DNA of 64,000 nucleotides from Bacillota bacterium (GCA_029781045.1 JAKOXL010000032.1:62001-126000), one strand, 5' to 3'; counted from the first letter of the stretch, positions 42,553 to 53,108 are shown. The notes: generated by a model from the sequence alone, not told the origin. Numbers and translations are program-made.

Positions 42553-43814
42553 TAATCATTGGCACCACTGAGAGCGGCTTGGGCCTGCATAGCCGACTCG
42601 TCCTGGCTGGCTAGATAGGAGCGCAGGTTAGGAATAAGACTGAAACGAATGCCGCAGAGGGCTTCCAAGGAGTTGGCAACTATATAGATGACGGGAATGC
42701 TAAAGAGGTCACCCAGATAGCCAGTTAATCCTTGTGATAGGGGCTGCAAAGCACCCGTCATGGTGTTTATTAGGCCAGCAACTCGCCCCAGCTGTTCGGG
42801 AGCAGTGGTACGCTGCACTACCACCCCGAAGTAAATGTTTGCGACCCCATTGAGAAAACCCATGAACAGAAACAGTGGGATGCGGGCAGCGTGCCAGCTG
42901 GTAGGCAACAGAGTGGCAATTATGAAGGCCAGGGCTTGAGGTGTAATGGAGTGAATGATCAGCCACAGGTTCCGCTCAACCACTTTGGTAAAAGCTATCA
43001 GCAAGCTGGCGCAGAGGGTACCCACGGTGAAAGCTGCCAATAGGTAACCGTAGAGTTCCGAGGAAGCACCCAAATACTCTTGTACAAACTTAGGCAGTAA
43101 GATAAAACTAGGGGCCCACACGAAGTTGAGTACGGCAGCTACTTTCATAATCTCAATCAGTACCCGGTTCTGGCGGGCGTAATAGAAACCTTCCTTCAAA
43201 TCCTGCCAGAAATGGCTTGTCTTGGCACCCACTCGCGCGGCGGTCTGGGGAACACTGATAAACATCTCTGAGAGAGCCGATAGGAGAAAGGCGGCCGCAT
43301 TGATAGCTAAGAGCATGGGGACCCCGAGAAGGGCTACTAAAACGCCTCCCGATGCGTAACCCACGATGGTGACTAGATTGGAGGTTATCTGTTGTAAAGA
43401 GTTGGCTCTGGGTAAGTCGGCTTTAGTCACCAACAGGGGTACTGTGGCAGTAACGGCTGGGTTGAAAAACGTTGTACAGATAGCATTGCAACCTACTACA
43501 GTCAAGAGAATCGCAGGGGTCAATTGATTAGTATACACTAACCAGCCCAGGGTGCCGTAAAACAGTCCACGAAAAACATCGCCCAATACGATGATGGCCT
43601 TTTTGCTAAATCGGTCAGCTACTACCCCGCTAAAGGGGCTTAGGACCACACTAACGATGGTACGTACCATTGCCATCGACCCTAGCAACAGGGCAGATCC
43701 GGTGGAGGACTGGATCCACCACATTAAGCCGATATTGCCGGCGCCCACGCCAAGCTGGGAAACAGCCATACCCAACCAGAGCAAGACGAAATCTTTGTTA
43801 AATAGTTTTTTCAT
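42552..43814 (-). CDS. MFS exporter (macrolide-efflux type)
   Basis: A 420-residue transporter of the major facilitator superfamily with about 12 hydrophobic helices. The loop between helices 2 and 3 carries GVVADRFSKKAIIVLGD, a variant of the MFS signature, and the overall form is of the MFS_3 group that exports macrolides and other drugs. ATG 43814 lies 8 bases after GAGG. Substrate unknown; no regulator is adjacent. Confidence 0.9.
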   Translation of the reverse strand: MKKLFNKDFVLLWLGMAVSQLGVGAGNIGLMWWIQSSTGSALLLGSMAMVRTIVSVVLSPFSGVVADRFSKKAIIVLGDVFRGLFYGTLGWLVYTNQLTPAILLTVVGCNAICTTFFNPAVTATVPLLVTKADLPRANSLQQITSNLVTIVGYASGGVLVALLGVPMLLAINAAAFLLSALSEMFISVPQTAARVGAKTSHFWQDLKEGFYYARQNRVLIEIMKVAAVLNFVWAPSFILLPKFVQEYLGASSELYGYLLAAFTVGTLCASLLIAFTKVVERNLWLIIHSITPQALAFIIATLLPTSWHAARIPLFLFMGFLNGVANIYFGVVVQRTTAPEQLGRVAGLINTMTGALQPLSQGLTGYLGDLFSIPVIYIVANSLEALCGIRFSLIPNLRSYLASQDESAMQAQAALSGAND

Positions 43815-44015
43815 TGGGCTCACCTCAAGGTTTTTGATGAGTAGCCTTAATAGATTAAAGCCGTCACTAAGAAACTAACAGCTGGGGTTGGCAAAGTCAA
43901 TAGGCGGCCTTATAAAAATTAATTTCAGACTAAATGAAGCTGAGGGGCAGGAAGTGGCGCTGGGGTGGCGAATTGAACTGTAAACTGCGGTATAAGGGGA
44001 AGGAGGGTGACGCTT

Positions 44016-44900
44016 GTGCAACGACAGTTCTACATTGTGGACGTGTTTGCAGAGAAGAAATATGCGGGCAATCAACTGGCGGTGATTCGCGATGGGGCAG
44101 GCTTGAGCGGTGAGGAAATGTTGGCTATTACAAGGGAGATGAATTACTCGGAAACCACCTTCTTGTTGGCGGAGGAGAGACGAAACGGTGGTTACGATGT
44201 ACGCATTTTTACACCGGGGGAAGAGATTCCCTTTGCCGGGCATCCGACCTTGGGTACGGCTTGGGTGATACAGCAGGAAATTATCCAGCAACCAGTACCG
44301 CGGGTAGTGCTCAATTATCAGGTTGGACAGATTCCCGTTGACTTTATCTATAAGAACGGACAGCCAGAAGAGCTTTGGATGCAACAACTGGAGCCGCAGT
44401 TTGGCTCCAGTTTCCCAGCGGAAGAAGTGGCCAGGGTCTTGGGCATATCTGTAGACCAAGTTGATGAGCGTTTCCCTTGCCAGGAGGTCTCCACCGGACT
44501 GCCATTTGTCATCGTGCCGCTAAAGAGCTTGGCTGCAGTAAGAGCCAGCCGTCCCCAAACGGCTGCGCTTCTAGAGCTGCTGGCAGACAGTAATGCCAAG
44601 AACATGTTGGTTTTTGCGGCAGAGACCTATCGGCCAGAAAACCACCTTAATGTGCGGGTCTTCACCGACTACTTAGGTATCCCCGAAGACCCGGCCACCG
44701 GTAGCGCCAACGGCTGTCTGGCTGGCTATCTGGCTAAGCACCGCTATTTCGGTTTGCCCCGAGTGAACGTGCGAGTGGAACAAGGGTATGAAATTAACCG
44801 CCCATCCCTATTGCTGCTGAAGGCGGAGGATACAGGCGAGAAAATAAGTATTCAAGTCGGGGGGCGGGTTGTTCTGGTAGCTAAAGGTGAGCTATTATAG
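44016..44900 (+). CDS. PhzF-family isomerase
   Basis: A 294-residue protein of the PhzF group, epimerase-like folds that catalyse isomerisation of small molecules (phenazine precursor in PhzF itself). It has the N-terminal FYIVDVFAEKKYAGNQLAVI, the acidic residue in NYSETTFLL, GEEIPFAGHPTLGTAWV, and PEDPATGSANGCLAGYL near the C-terminus. GTG 44016 follows AGGAGG by 9 bases. There are no phenazine genes nearby, so the reaction is unknown. Confidence 0.92.
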   Translation: MQRQFYIVDVFAEKKYAGNQLAVIRDGAGLSGEEMLAITREMNYSETTFLLAEERRNGGYDVRIFTPGEEIPFAGHPTLGTAWVIQQEIIQQPVPRVVLNYQVGQIPVDFIYKNGQPEELWMQQLEPQFGSSFPAEEVARVLGISVDQVDERFPCQEVSTGLPFVIVPLKSLAAVRASRPQTAALLELLADSNAKNMLVFAAETYRPENHLNVRVFTDYLGIPEDPATGSANGCLAGYLAKHRYFGLPRVNVRVEQGYEINRPSLLLLKAEDTGEKISIQVGGRVVLVAKGELL

Positions 44901-44910
44901 GTTGGCAAAG

Positions 44911-44948
44911 AAAGAGGGGGCTGTCGGAAAACAACCCCCTCTTTTTTT
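44911..44948 (+). terminator. GGGGCTGTC-family hairpin, copy 6
   Basis: A variant stem AGAGGGGG / CCCCCTCT followed by seven T, right after the PhzF gene. Confidence 0.87.
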
Positions 44949-45118
44949 ATGGTACCAACAGGCCGTGGTCATACTGGAGACCCATTTGTTAGTCGAGATC
45001 AGCTGAGTTCGTCAAGGGGAGCCAGGTCCCTGGTCTGTGGCAGCTACCTTGATTGCTGGCCGAATGCGTTATGCCTGTGGCCAGGCCTTATAGCTATCTT
45101 AGATCCCACTGCTGCCAC

Positions 45119-46039
45119 CTATTTCTTTCGTGCAATGTATAAACCAAAGATAATGAGCCCAGCACCGCCCAGCTGCGGTGGTGTTATCTGCTCGTCCAAC
45201 AAGAGCCAACCGCTGAGCATGGCCATCAAAGGGGAGAGATTGTTATAAAGAGCGGTCTTCGCTGCGCCTAGTTTCTGCACACCCGTATTCCAGATAACAT
45301 AACCCACCACTATGGCCAGAATACCCGAGTACACGAGCCTACCCCAAGCTTGAAGACTTACCGAGCTAAGATCTTGTTGCCGTAGGGCGGGGAAAGCTAG
45401 GATAAAAAGGCCTAGGGTTCCGGGCACGATGGTGTAGGCCAAAAGTTGGAGAGGCGAATAGCGTTTTAAGACAGGTTTACTCATAATGGTATATACGGCC
45501 CAAACTAGAGTACCCGCTACTATGAGCAAATCACCTCTGCTGGTATTAGCAGCGAAACCGATTTCCTTGCCACTGCCGACAGTTACCAACAGTATGCCAA
45601 AGAACGAAAGAAGTAGGCCCAACCAGTTGCGAGGACGCAAGTGGTCGGAGCCCACCAGAGCCGAGAGCAGGCTCACCCACATAGGCGAAGTGGCCATCAA
45701 GAGTGAGGCGTTGCCAGCGCTGGTCAGACTGATGCCTTGGATGAAGAAGAACTGGTAAAGGGTGTGGGATAACAGACCCAGTCCGATGAAGATGGGTATA
45801 TCCCTACGCTGCAAACGGCTGCCGGGTTCCAGAATTCTCAGCAGGAGGTAGGCTAAGGATGCGGCCAATATAAAACGCAAGGCATTGTAAGGTAAGGGGG
45901 CCAGCTCCGCCAGAGAGGCTTTGACCAGGGCCGCATTCAGCCCCCATACTAGAGCCACTGTGATTAACAAGATATCTGTAAGTCCAAACTTGCTGGGTGT
46001 CACGGCGGATTCTGCTTTAACTATCTCTTTTGCATTCAT
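45119..46039 (-). CDS. EamA/DMT-family transporter
   Basis: A 306-residue drug/metabolite transporter with ten predicted helices made of two EamA repeats (VALVWGLNAALVKASLAEL in the first, VAGTLVWAVYTIMSKPVL in the second). Members export amino acids or small metabolites. ATG 46039 was chosen for the GAGAGGAAGG ribosome site; upstream codons are basic and not membrane-like. It lies divergent from thrC. Confidence 0.9.
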   Translation of the reverse strand: MNAKEIVKAESAVTPSKFGLTDILLITVALVWGLNAALVKASLAELAPLPYNALRFILAASLAYLLLRILEPGSRLQRRDIPIFIGLGLLSHTLYQFFFIQGISLTSAGNASLLMATSPMWVSLLSALVGSDHLRPRNWLGLLLSFFGILLVTVGSGKEIGFAANTSRGDLLIVAGTLVWAVYTIMSKPVLKRYSPLQLLAYTIVPGTLGLFILAFPALRQQDLSSVSLQAWGRLVYSGILAIVVGYVIWNTGVQKLGAAKTALYNNLSPLMAMLSGWLLLDEQITPPQLGGAGLIIFGLYIARKK

Positions 46040-46155
46040 GTTGTCCTTCCTCTCTATAGCTACCAATAGCATTCTAACATAGAAAAAGGGAAAGGTATTT
46101 GGTCCTAGGCAGCGAATGAGAGATTAAACTAAACACTGAAAGAGAAGGTGAAGAA

Positions 46156-47244
46156 ATGCCAAGTCGACCACAGGACACTAATAAAGCGTGTAAAGCGTGG
46201 CCAGGACTAATTCACCGCTACGCCGATCATCTACCGGTGAGCGTGACAACGCCGGTAGTATCATTGCTTGAAGGTAATACCCCTCTGCTGCCCTTACCCT
46301 GGTTTGAGCGGCAGCTGCCGGGTTTAAGACTCTACGCCAAATATGAAGGCGCCAACCCCACTGGTTCCTTCAAAGATAGAGGCATGACCTTGGCAGTGAG
46401 TAAGGCGAAAGAAGCGGGGGCGAAGGCGGTCATCTGTGCTTCTACGGGCAATACGTCGGCTTCCGCGGCTGCCTATGCTGCCCGAGCAGGCCTAGATTGC
46501 GTTGTACTCATACCTGAAGGGAAAATAGCCCTAGGTAAGCTGTCGCAAGCCATTCATTACGGGGCCAAGGTAATCTCAATTCCAGGAAACTTCGATGAGG
46601 CGTTGGCTATTGCCCGTGAAATAGTGGAGGAACATCCGCTGGCGTTGGTCAACTCCATTAATCCCTACCGACTCCAGGGTCAGCAGACGGCTGCTTGGGA
46701 GATAATTGAGCAATTGGGGCAAGTGCCTGATTGTGTAGCTTTGCCCGTGGGAAACGCTGGTAATATAACGGCCTATTGGATGGGCTTCACATCGGCAGCG
46801 AGCCGTGACCCTGATCTCAGTAAGCCTCGTATGCTAGGTTTTGAGGCCTGGGGTGCTGCCGCTATTGTCCGAGGTGAACCCATAAAGGAACCAGAGACTA
46901 TTGCCACAGCCATTCGCATAGGCAATCCTGCCAGCTGGCAGTCGGCAGTTAGGGCAGCCCAAGAGTCGGGTGGTCTCATAGATGCTGTCACTGATGAGGA
47001 GATTCTGGAGGCCTATCGGCAATTGGGCCGCCATGAGGGCATTTTCTGTGAGCCTGCGTCAGCCGCATCTCTAGCAGGAGTCCGGAAGTTGTATCACCAA
47101 GGATACTTTGAGCAACCAACCACCGTTGTCTGTGTTCTGACAGGCAACGGCTTAAAAGACCCGGATAACGCCCTGACTGGTGCCGCTGCACCAGTGCATA
47201 CGGCCGCCAAGAAAGAGGCGATTCTGCAAGCAATTTGGGGGTGA
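46156..47244 (+). CDS. thrC: threonine synthase
   Basis: A 362-residue PLP enzyme that makes threonine from O-phosphohomoserine. The PLP lysine lies in NPTGSFKDRGM, the glycine-rich phosphate loop in CASTGNTSASAAAYA, and the second half matches the short (bacterial/archaeal) ThrC class. ATG 46156 follows AGAAGGTG. Only 8 bases separate it from thrB, so it forms a thrCB operon. Confidence 0.96.
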   Translation: MPSRPQDTNKACKAWPGLIHRYADHLPVSVTTPVVSLLEGNTPLLPLPWFERQLPGLRLYAKYEGANPTGSFKDRGMTLAVSKAKEAGAKAVICASTGNTSASAAAYAARAGLDCVVLIPEGKIALGKLSQAIHYGAKVISIPGNFDEALAIAREIVEEHPLALVNSINPYRLQGQQTAAWEIIEQLGQVPDCVALPVGNAGNITAYWMGFTSAASRDPDLSKPRMLGFEAWGAAAIVRGEPIKEPETIATAIRIGNPASWQSAVRAAQESGGLIDAVTDEEILEAYRQLGRHEGIFCEPASAASLAGVRKLYHQGYFEQPTTVVCVLTGNGLKDPDNALTGAAAPVHTAAKKEAILQAIWG

Positions 47245-47252
47245 AATAAGAC

Positions 47253-48161
47253 ATGTCCGCATTCCAGGTAAGGGTGCCAGCCACGACGGCCAATCTGGGG
47301 CCTGGCTTTGATTGTCTGGGTCTGGCGCTAGCCCTCTATAACACTGTAGTTGTAAGGCCAGCCACCCGGTGTCACGTGGAGATAAGGGGGGAGGGGGAAG
47401 GGATGCTGGCCACGGATGAGACCAATCTAGTATGGCGGGCGGCCTCCCATTTGTGGCGACAGGTAGGGCACCCGGAGCCCAAGCTCTCACTGACAATGCA
47501 CAATGCTATTCCCCTCAGTCGAGGTTTGGGCAGCAGCTCGGCGGCGATTGTGGCCGGTCTGCTGCTGGCCAACCGCGTTGCCGGAGAACCTTGCCGGCTG
47601 TCAGATCTGGTGGCAATGGCGACGGATATAGAAGGTCATCCCGACAATGTGGCCCCAGCCCTTTTAGGTGGTCTGGTAGTAGCTGGGATCGCCGACCAGC
47701 GGGTGTTAACCGCTGGTTTCCCCTGGCCCGCCGAACTGCAAGTGGTAGTTGCGGTGCCAGATTTTGAATTGGCAACCCAGCTGGCCCGCCAAGCATTGCC
47801 GTCTCAGGTTCCTCATGTGGATGCGGTATTCAACACTTCACGTGTGGCGCTTCTCTTGGCTGCGTTAAGGGCACAAGATTATGATCTGCTACGCCATGTG
47901 GTGGACGATCGTTTGCATCAACCCTACCGAATACCGCTCATCCCGGGAGCGGCTGAGGCCAGAGAAGGAGCAGTAGAGGCGGGGGCACTAGCCACTGCCA
48001 TTTCCGGGGCTGGACCCACTTTACTTGCTTTGGTTGGGCCTCAACAAGACCCCGAGGCAGTGGGTGAGGCTATGCAAACTGGTTTTGCTAAAGCTGGCGT
48101 AGGTTCCCGTTATTTGATGCTGAGACCGGATCTGCAGGGGGCTTGCGTGCAAAGCTGTTAG
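47253..48161 (+). CDS. thrB: homoserine kinase
   Basis: A 302-residue GHMP kinase that phosphorylates homoserine, supplying the substrate of ThrC. The ATP-binding motif PLSRGLGSSSAAIVAGLLL and the second motif GHPDNVAPALLGG are intact, as is the C-terminal AISGAGPTLLALV. It follows thrC closely and ends 6 bases before the convergent methyltransferase gene, with no clear terminator between them. Confidence 0.96.
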   Translation: MSAFQVRVPATTANLGPGFDCLGLALALYNTVVVRPATRCHVEIRGEGEGMLATDETNLVWRAASHLWRQVGHPEPKLSLTMHNAIPLSRGLGSSSAAIVAGLLLANRVAGEPCRLSDLVAMATDIEGHPDNVAPALLGGLVVAGIADQRVLTAGFPWPAELQVVVAVPDFELATQLARQALPSQVPHVDAVFNTSRVALLLAALRAQDYDLLRHVVDDRLHQPYRIPLIPGAAEAREGAVEAGALATAISGAGPTLLALVGPQQDPEAVGEAMQTGFAKAGVGSRYLMLRPDLQGACVQSC

Positions 48162-48167
48162 GACTAA

Positions 48168-49064
48168 CTAGTTTTCGGCTGTCCCCACCAGAATGCGGGC
48201 ATCAACAGTTATCTGCGGTAGGCCTCTTTGCCGCACGGCCTCAAGAGCTGCCTCGCCAGCGCTCCAAGCCAAGGGAGTCATTTGTAGAAGCAGCTCTAGG
48301 GAGGAAGGTAGCATTTCCCACTGATAGTTAACCCGCTCTTCGCCTAACAGCGTAAACTGCTGGGCAAACTGTTGGCGACTACCATCATTCTTGTAGGTTG
48401 CTTTCGCGGTATCGCCAAAGAGGGCGCTGCGCAGTTCCTGCAAATAGTGGGGGCCGGGGATGACTTTAACCACTATCCCGTGGGGTTTTAGTAAACGGCG
48501 GAACTCAGCATAGTTGGCGGGGGAGAAAATGTTGAGAATTACATCCCATTGATTCGCCCGCAAAGGGCAACGGGCCAGATCGGCCACGCACCAAAGTACT
48601 CCTGGATAGGAGGCAGCCGCCAGACGTATGCCGTCTTTTGCCAGATCTAATCCTACCGCAACCACTTCTAGCGAGTTGGAGTCAAGGGCTGCCGCCAAAT
48701 GGGCCAGATGGGAGCCTTCGCCGCAACCTGCATCCAGAAGCCGGAGAGGGTGGGCGCCCTGCTGGGAGCTATGTGCAACTACGCTGGCATACAGTGCCGC
48801 CAACAAGGGAGAGAAGAACCCGCTTTGGTTTAGGGCAAGGCGTGCTGCAAATAGCTGACGATCATACTTACCGGCTTTGACTCGTCCAGTTAACAAGTTG
48901 ACATACCCTTGGCGGGCCAGATCGAAGTTGTGGCGGTTGTAGCACTGAAAGATGGCTGGTTCCGTCATGTACATATTGGCGTTGCAGATGGGGCAAGCAA
49001 ATAGGTGACTATGCTTAGCGAACAGGTCCTTGACCACATCGATTTTCTTCCGACTCTTGTCCAT
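48168..49064 (-). CDS. 23S rRNA guanine methyltransferase RlmA-like protein
   Basis: A 298-residue SAM-dependent methyltransferase with the RlmA-type N-terminal zinc finger (FACPICNANMYM with the C and H in FQCYNRHNFD) and a Rossmann domain (LLDAGCGEGSHLAHL). The family modifies a guanine in 23S rRNA (RlmA-I/II) and in some antibiotic-resistant species protects against macrolides. Start ATG 49064 has GAGGAACG upstream. It is convergent with thrB. Confidence 0.9.
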   Translation of the reverse strand: MDKSRKKIDVVKDLFAKHSHLFACPICNANMYMTEPAIFQCYNRHNFDLARQGYVNLLTGRVKAGKYDRQLFAARLALNQSGFFSPLLAALYASVVAHSSQQGAHPLRLLDAGCGEGSHLAHLAAALDSNSLEVVAVGLDLAKDGIRLAAASYPGVLWCVADLARCPLRANQWDVILNIFSPANYAEFRRLLKPHGIVVKVIPGPHYLQELRSALFGDTAKATYKNDGSRQQFAQQFTLLGEERVNYQWEMLPSSLELLLQMTPLAWSAGEAALEAVRQRGLPQITVDARILVGTAEN

Positions 49065-49185
49065 ACTCTCACGTTCCTCTGTAGGAGTTTCGCTTGCTAG
49101 GCAGGAATGACTACTATTAACAAAGAAGTATCTGGATAGGGGCTGATTCCAGCCATCTCCAGCTTAACACAAGGAGGGGTATTTT

Positions 49186-50373
49186 TTGAACGTACGCCAA
49201 ATCGCGCCCAACATCTATTGGGTTGGAGTCATCGATTGGGACACCCGCTACTTCCATGGCCACTCACTTAGTACCCATCGCGGAACCACTTACAACGCCT
49301 ATCTCATCTTAGATGAGAAGGTTGCCCTGGTTGATACGGTTTATACTCCGGTGGCTGACAAGCTGTTAGAGAACATCCGACAAATAGTGGATCCAGCTCA
49401 GATTGATTATATTATCTGCAATCACAGTGAGGTCGACCACTCTGGTGCCATCCCCCATGTCTTAGCTGCAGCGCCCAAAGCACAGATCTACTGCACTCAG
49501 AAGGGGGCCGAATTCTTGGAGGCCCAGTTCCACGGCGGCTGGGACTATCATGTGGTTAAGACTTTCGATGAACTAAGCTTGGGCAAACGTACTCTAACCT
49601 TCTTGGAAGCACCTATGCTGCACTGGCCCGACAGCATGTTCACTTACATCAAAGAAGACGCGATCCTCATGCCCAACGATGCTTTTGGCCAGCACTATGC
49701 CAGCTCTGGTCGTTTCGACGACGAAGTAGATGTAGATGAGATGATGGAAGAGGCCAGCAAATACTATGCCAATATCCTTACCCCCTTCTCATCTCTAGTG
49801 GCTAAGAAGCTAAAGGAAGTGGCTGATCTAGGCTTACCAATCAAGATGATTTGTCCCAGTCACGGAGTCATGTTCCGGCAGAATCCGGGACTCATTCTAG
49901 AAGCCTATCAGCGTTGGTCTACTGCTCCGGCAGAAGGCGGTGTGGTCATTGTCTACGATACCATGTGGGGCAGTACTAAGATGATGGCTGAGGCTATCGC
50001 CAGCGGAGTGGATGCAGCTGGCGTCCCCTACAAGATTTTCCATCTACCGGTGAGCGATCGCAATGATGTGATTGAGGAGATCATGCGTGCAGGGGCCGTA
50101 GCCATCGGCTCAGCCACAATCAACCGCGGTGTTTTGCCTGCCATTGCTCCTTTGTTGGATGAGCTAGTAGGTTTGCGCGTGGCTGGCAAGAAGGCCCTCG
50201 CCTTTGGTTCCGACGGTTGGGGTGGGGGGGCTGTTAAGGTCATCAATGAATACCTGGACAAAGCGGGTATGCAGCGCATTTCCGAAGGCGTGGCCATGCG
50301 CTGGCGCCCGGATGAGGCGGCTCGCAAAGCTCTGCAGGAGATTGGTCGTCAGCTGGCGGAGAGTATTGAATAG
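49186..50373 (+). CDS. fprA: flavo-diiron protein (FprA type)
   Basis: A 395-residue soluble flavoprotein: residues 1-245 form a beta-lactamase-fold domain with a diiron site (NHSEVDHSG, MLHWPDSM, PNDAFGQH, CPSHGVMF), and residues about 250-395 a flavodoxin domain (VIVYDTMWGSTKMMAEAIA). It reduces oxygen or NO to water or N2O, a standard anaerobe defence. TTG 49186 is preceded by AAGGAGGGG. No rubredoxin gene is adjacent, so the electron donor is elsewhere. Confidence 0.96.
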   Translation: MNVRQIAPNIYWVGVIDWDTRYFHGHSLSTHRGTTYNAYLILDEKVALVDTVYTPVADKLLENIRQIVDPAQIDYIICNHSEVDHSGAIPHVLAAAPKAQIYCTQKGAEFLEAQFHGGWDYHVVKTFDELSLGKRTLTFLEAPMLHWPDSMFTYIKEDAILMPNDAFGQHYASSGRFDDEVDVDEMMEEASKYYANILTPFSSLVAKKLKEVADLGLPIKMICPSHGVMFRQNPGLILEAYQRWSTAPAEGGVVIVYDTMWGSTKMMAEAIASGVDAAGVPYKIFHLPVSDRNDVIEEIMRAGAVAIGSATINRGVLPAIAPLLDELVGLRVAGKKALAFGSDGWGGGAVKVINEYLDKAGMQRISEGVAMRWRPDEAARKALQEIGRQLAESIE

Positions 50374-50382
50374 GGTAGAAGA

Positions 50383-50408
50383 AAGGGGCTGTCTAGGAAC
50401 AGCCCCTT
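50383..50408 (+). terminator. GGGGCTGTC-family hairpin, copy 7
   Basis: AAGGGGCTGT and ACAGCCCCTT form a perfect stem just after the flavo-diiron gene, in plus orientation. Confidence 0.85.
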
Positions 50409-50468
50409 CATCTTCATGCTACAGAGGTTTGTGGCCCTACTAGATTGCCAGTGCCCGACCTCTACGCC

Positions 50469-52991
50469 CTAAGTCCTATCAAGCCACACATTTTCCAGTC
50501 GGATTATCCCTAGTGGGTGGAGCGCGAAGCCCTTCACGTGGGGTTGAGTGATTATCAACTGGTCGTCATGGCAAAGGAAGACCCACGGTGCCAGTTCGGC
50601 GATCAAGCGGTTAAGTTTGGCATAGTGTCTTCTACGCTGCTCTGGGTCACGAATGGCTTGCCCCTGTTCCAGGAGACGATCCACTTCAGGATGACTAAAG
50701 AAGGTGCGATTACCCATGTCGCCGTGATTACTGCTATTGAATAATGGCTGGAGGAAGTTGTCCGGGTCCCCTGTGTCTCCAATCCAAGTCAACATGTGCA
50801 TGTCACAACGGCGCATGGCATCAGTAGTAACCATTTCGGCCCAAGGTAACTCTCTTACTTCCAAGCGAATCCCAATTTCTCCTAGCCACTGTTTGAACAT
50901 ATTGGCCTGTCGCTGCTGGGCCTGATTGCCTTGCCGGATATGCAAGACCAGTGGGTCGGGTAGTCCATTGGGATAGCCGGCTTCTCGCAGTTTGGCCGCA
51001 GCAGCCCTTAGGTCAAAGGGGTAAGGTGCCTGACTTTCATCATAGCCTAGGCAGCCAGGAGGCAAAGGTCCAGCAGCGATACGGGCGTTGCCATTGTAGA
51101 TTTCGTCCACGATCATCTGCTTGTTGATTGCCAAGTTGATGGCCTGACGCACTAGGGGATTGCTTAGCGGCCCACCTTTGCCGCAATTAAGACCGATATG
51201 GGCTGTTCGCAACACGCTGCCCCTCTGTATGCGTTTGCTGTATTCTGGATGGTTTTGGATTGCGGTAATGTTGCGAGCTGACAACTGCAGTAGGTCGATG
51301 GTTTGGTTATCCAACGCCTCCACGTCAGTCATGTTATCGGGGAGTTGCATTAAGACCTGGATTTCATCGATGAAGGGGCGACCACCGTAGAAGTCGGTAA
51401 AGGCTTTGAGGACAGCCTTCTCGCCCGGCTCATAGGAAGCAAAGGTAAAGGGTCCGGCTCCGATGGGGCTAGTCAAATGTCTGCCACTTTCCACAACTTC
51501 TTGCGGCATTATGCTAGTACCCGTATAAGCCAAGTTGGCCAAGAAAGGATGGTAGGGCTTTTCTAATGTTATTTGTACAGTATAGTCTCCTTTAATAACG
51601 ATACCCTTTAGGTCACGGGTCCGTCCGGCCATCACATCTTTGGCTCCTTCAATCATCTCCACCAGCCAAGTGTTGGGAGAGCCAGTCTCGGGCCACAAAA
51701 TGCGTTCCAGACTGTATTTTACGTCACGCGCCTTTACTTCTCGCCCGTGATGGAATTTAGCACCCCGCCGTAACTGAAAGGTCCAAGTGCGACCATCGGC
51801 GGATAGATCCCAGGCCTGAGCCAGTCCGGGCACCACGCCTGTATCGGGACCAAAACGGGTTAGGCCCACAAAGACTTCGCTGAGCAAATAGGTGGTGGAC
51901 ATATCATTGCTCAGCTGGGGATCGAGCGTGATGGGGTCGCTACCAACACACCAGCAGAAACGTTGTGGCGGTCGAGAGGACTCTTTTGGTCGCGGTAAAC
52001 TAGCACAAATGGCCCCTAGTTGTTCCGTAAGCATAGCCAGTTGAGTGAGAGCGGCCTGCTGCTGGGTGGCATCCATGATGGCTTTATCAATGGAATAACT
52101 CACCCGTGCGCTTAGGTCAGCCAGAGAGTTGGAAACCAATACAATCTGTTGGCTGCCTTGCGCCTGCTCTCCGGCCGCATCCGATATTTGTGCCACCATT
52201 TCACTAACTTGCCCAGCAGCTTCTACGATTTCTTTTAATGCTTGTCCAGCCTGTTCTACCACGGCGTTGCCAGCGGCAACGGCCTGAAGGCTCTCCTCCA
52301 TGTGAGCAGTCACTTGGTCAATCTCCCGAGTTATCTCGTCAACTACGGCCGCTATTTGTCGCGCTTGGGCTGCCGATTGCTCCGAAAGCTTGCGCACTTC
52401 ATCGGCCACCACCGCGAATCCGCGGCCTGCTTCGCCGGCTCTGGCTGCCTCAATGGCAGCGTTCAAAGATAGTAAATTGGTCTGACTGGCGATTTCTTGA
52501 ATGATGTCTACGATGCGGTTAATGGCCGATGCTCGTTGCCCCAGCTTTACAACTGTGTCACCAGTCTTTTGTACAGTGACGGCGATGCGCGCCATTTGAT
52601 TATGGGCTTCTTCCACTGCATGGCGACCTTGTTCCGCCAAGGCATCGGCCTGTTGCGCTGCACTGGCCGATTCTTCTGCTGATGCTGCCACTTCCTGGGT
52701 GGTGGCTGACAGCATTTCCACAGTTGCTAGGGTCTGATCCAGTCCGGCCAGGTGCTGCATTTGCCCCTCCTGGATTTCTCTTAAGCCCGTCTCAAGTTGC
52801 CTGATGGCGCCCTGTAATTCCTGAACCGCATGCTTGAGCCGATTGAAAGCCACGTCATGCTGGAAAATGACAACGGCTTGAGTGATCTCCTCTTGCGATA
52901 TCGGCTTTTCCCCGGGGGTAGTAACAGTAACTGTAGACTGCGTGTCCGATTCCTCTTGATTGCTGCGCAGACGATTCCAGATACTTCTCAT
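50469..52991 (-). CDS. soluble chemoreceptor-like signalling domain fused to a family 5 peptide-binding domain
   Basis: An 840-residue protein that joins two normally separate modules. Residues about 50-330 are a coiled-coil MCP signalling domain with the highly conserved tip ([20 protein letters not shown] then [18 protein letters not shown]). After a short linker, residues about 345-840 form a complete SBP family 5 (DppA/OppA) domain ([18 protein letters not shown]). There is no signal peptide, lipobox or transmembrane segment, so both halves should be cytoplasmic. Precedent for a cytoplasmic SBP sensor exists in SgrR. The likely idea is a soluble receptor that senses a peptide or related ligand and signals to CheA. 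No other chemotaxis genes are in the window. Start ATG 52991 has GAGGGTG upstream. Confidence 0.92.
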   Translation of the reverse strand: MRSIWNRLRSNQEESDTQSTVTVTTPGEKPISQEEITQAVVIFQHDVAFNRLKHAVQELQGAIRQLETGLREIQEGQMQHLAGLDQTLATVEMLSATTQEVAASAEESASAAQQADALAEQGRHAVEEAHNQMARIAVTVQKTGDTVVKLGQRASAINRIVDIIQEIASQTNLLSLNAAIEAARAGEAGRGFAVVADEVRKLSEQSAAQARQIAAVVDEITREIDQVTAHMEESLQAVAAGNAVVEQAGQALKEIVEAAGQVSEMVAQISDAAGEQAQGSQQIVLVSNSLADLSARVSYSIDKAIMDATQQQAALTQLAMLTEQLGAICASLPRPKESSRPPQRFCWCVGSDPITLDPQLSNDMSTTYLLSEVFVGLTRFGPDTGVVPGLAQAWDLSADGRTWTFQLRRGAKFHHGREVKARDVKYSLERILWPETGSPNTWLVEMIEGAKDVMAGRTRDLKGIVIKGDYTVQITLEKPYHPFLANLAYTGTSIMPQEVVESGRHLTSPIGAGPFTFASYEPGEKAVLKAFTDFYGGRPFIDEIQVLMQLPDNMTDVEALDNQTIDLLQLSARNITAIQNHPEYSKRIQRGSVLRTAHIGLNCGKGGPLSNPLVRQAINLAINKQMIVDEIYNGNARIAAGPLPPGCLGYDESQAPYPFDLRAAAAKLREAGYPNGLPDPLVLHIRQGNQAQQRQANMFKQWLGEIGIRLEVRELPWAEMVTTDAMRRCDMHMLTWIGDTGDPDNFLQPLFNSSNHGDMGNRTFFSHPEVDRLLEQGQAIRDPEQRRRHYAKLNRLIAELAPWVFLCHDDQLIITQPHVKGFALHPLGIIRLENVWLDRT

Positions 52992-53108
52992 TACTTCACC
53001 CTCTGTTCTCTTAATTTTGCCGTAAACAGCCAGTCGCGGCTGTCTTCCTGTCTTGTCTTACCAAAATTCGACGATAAGAGATGACAATCCTGCTTTATTT
53101 TTCACAAA

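Noticed and set aside
43875-44459. 194-codon minus-strand frame
   Set aside because: It overlaps the N-terminal half of the PhzF gene, which has a good ribosome site and conserved motifs. The minus frame is not protein-like.
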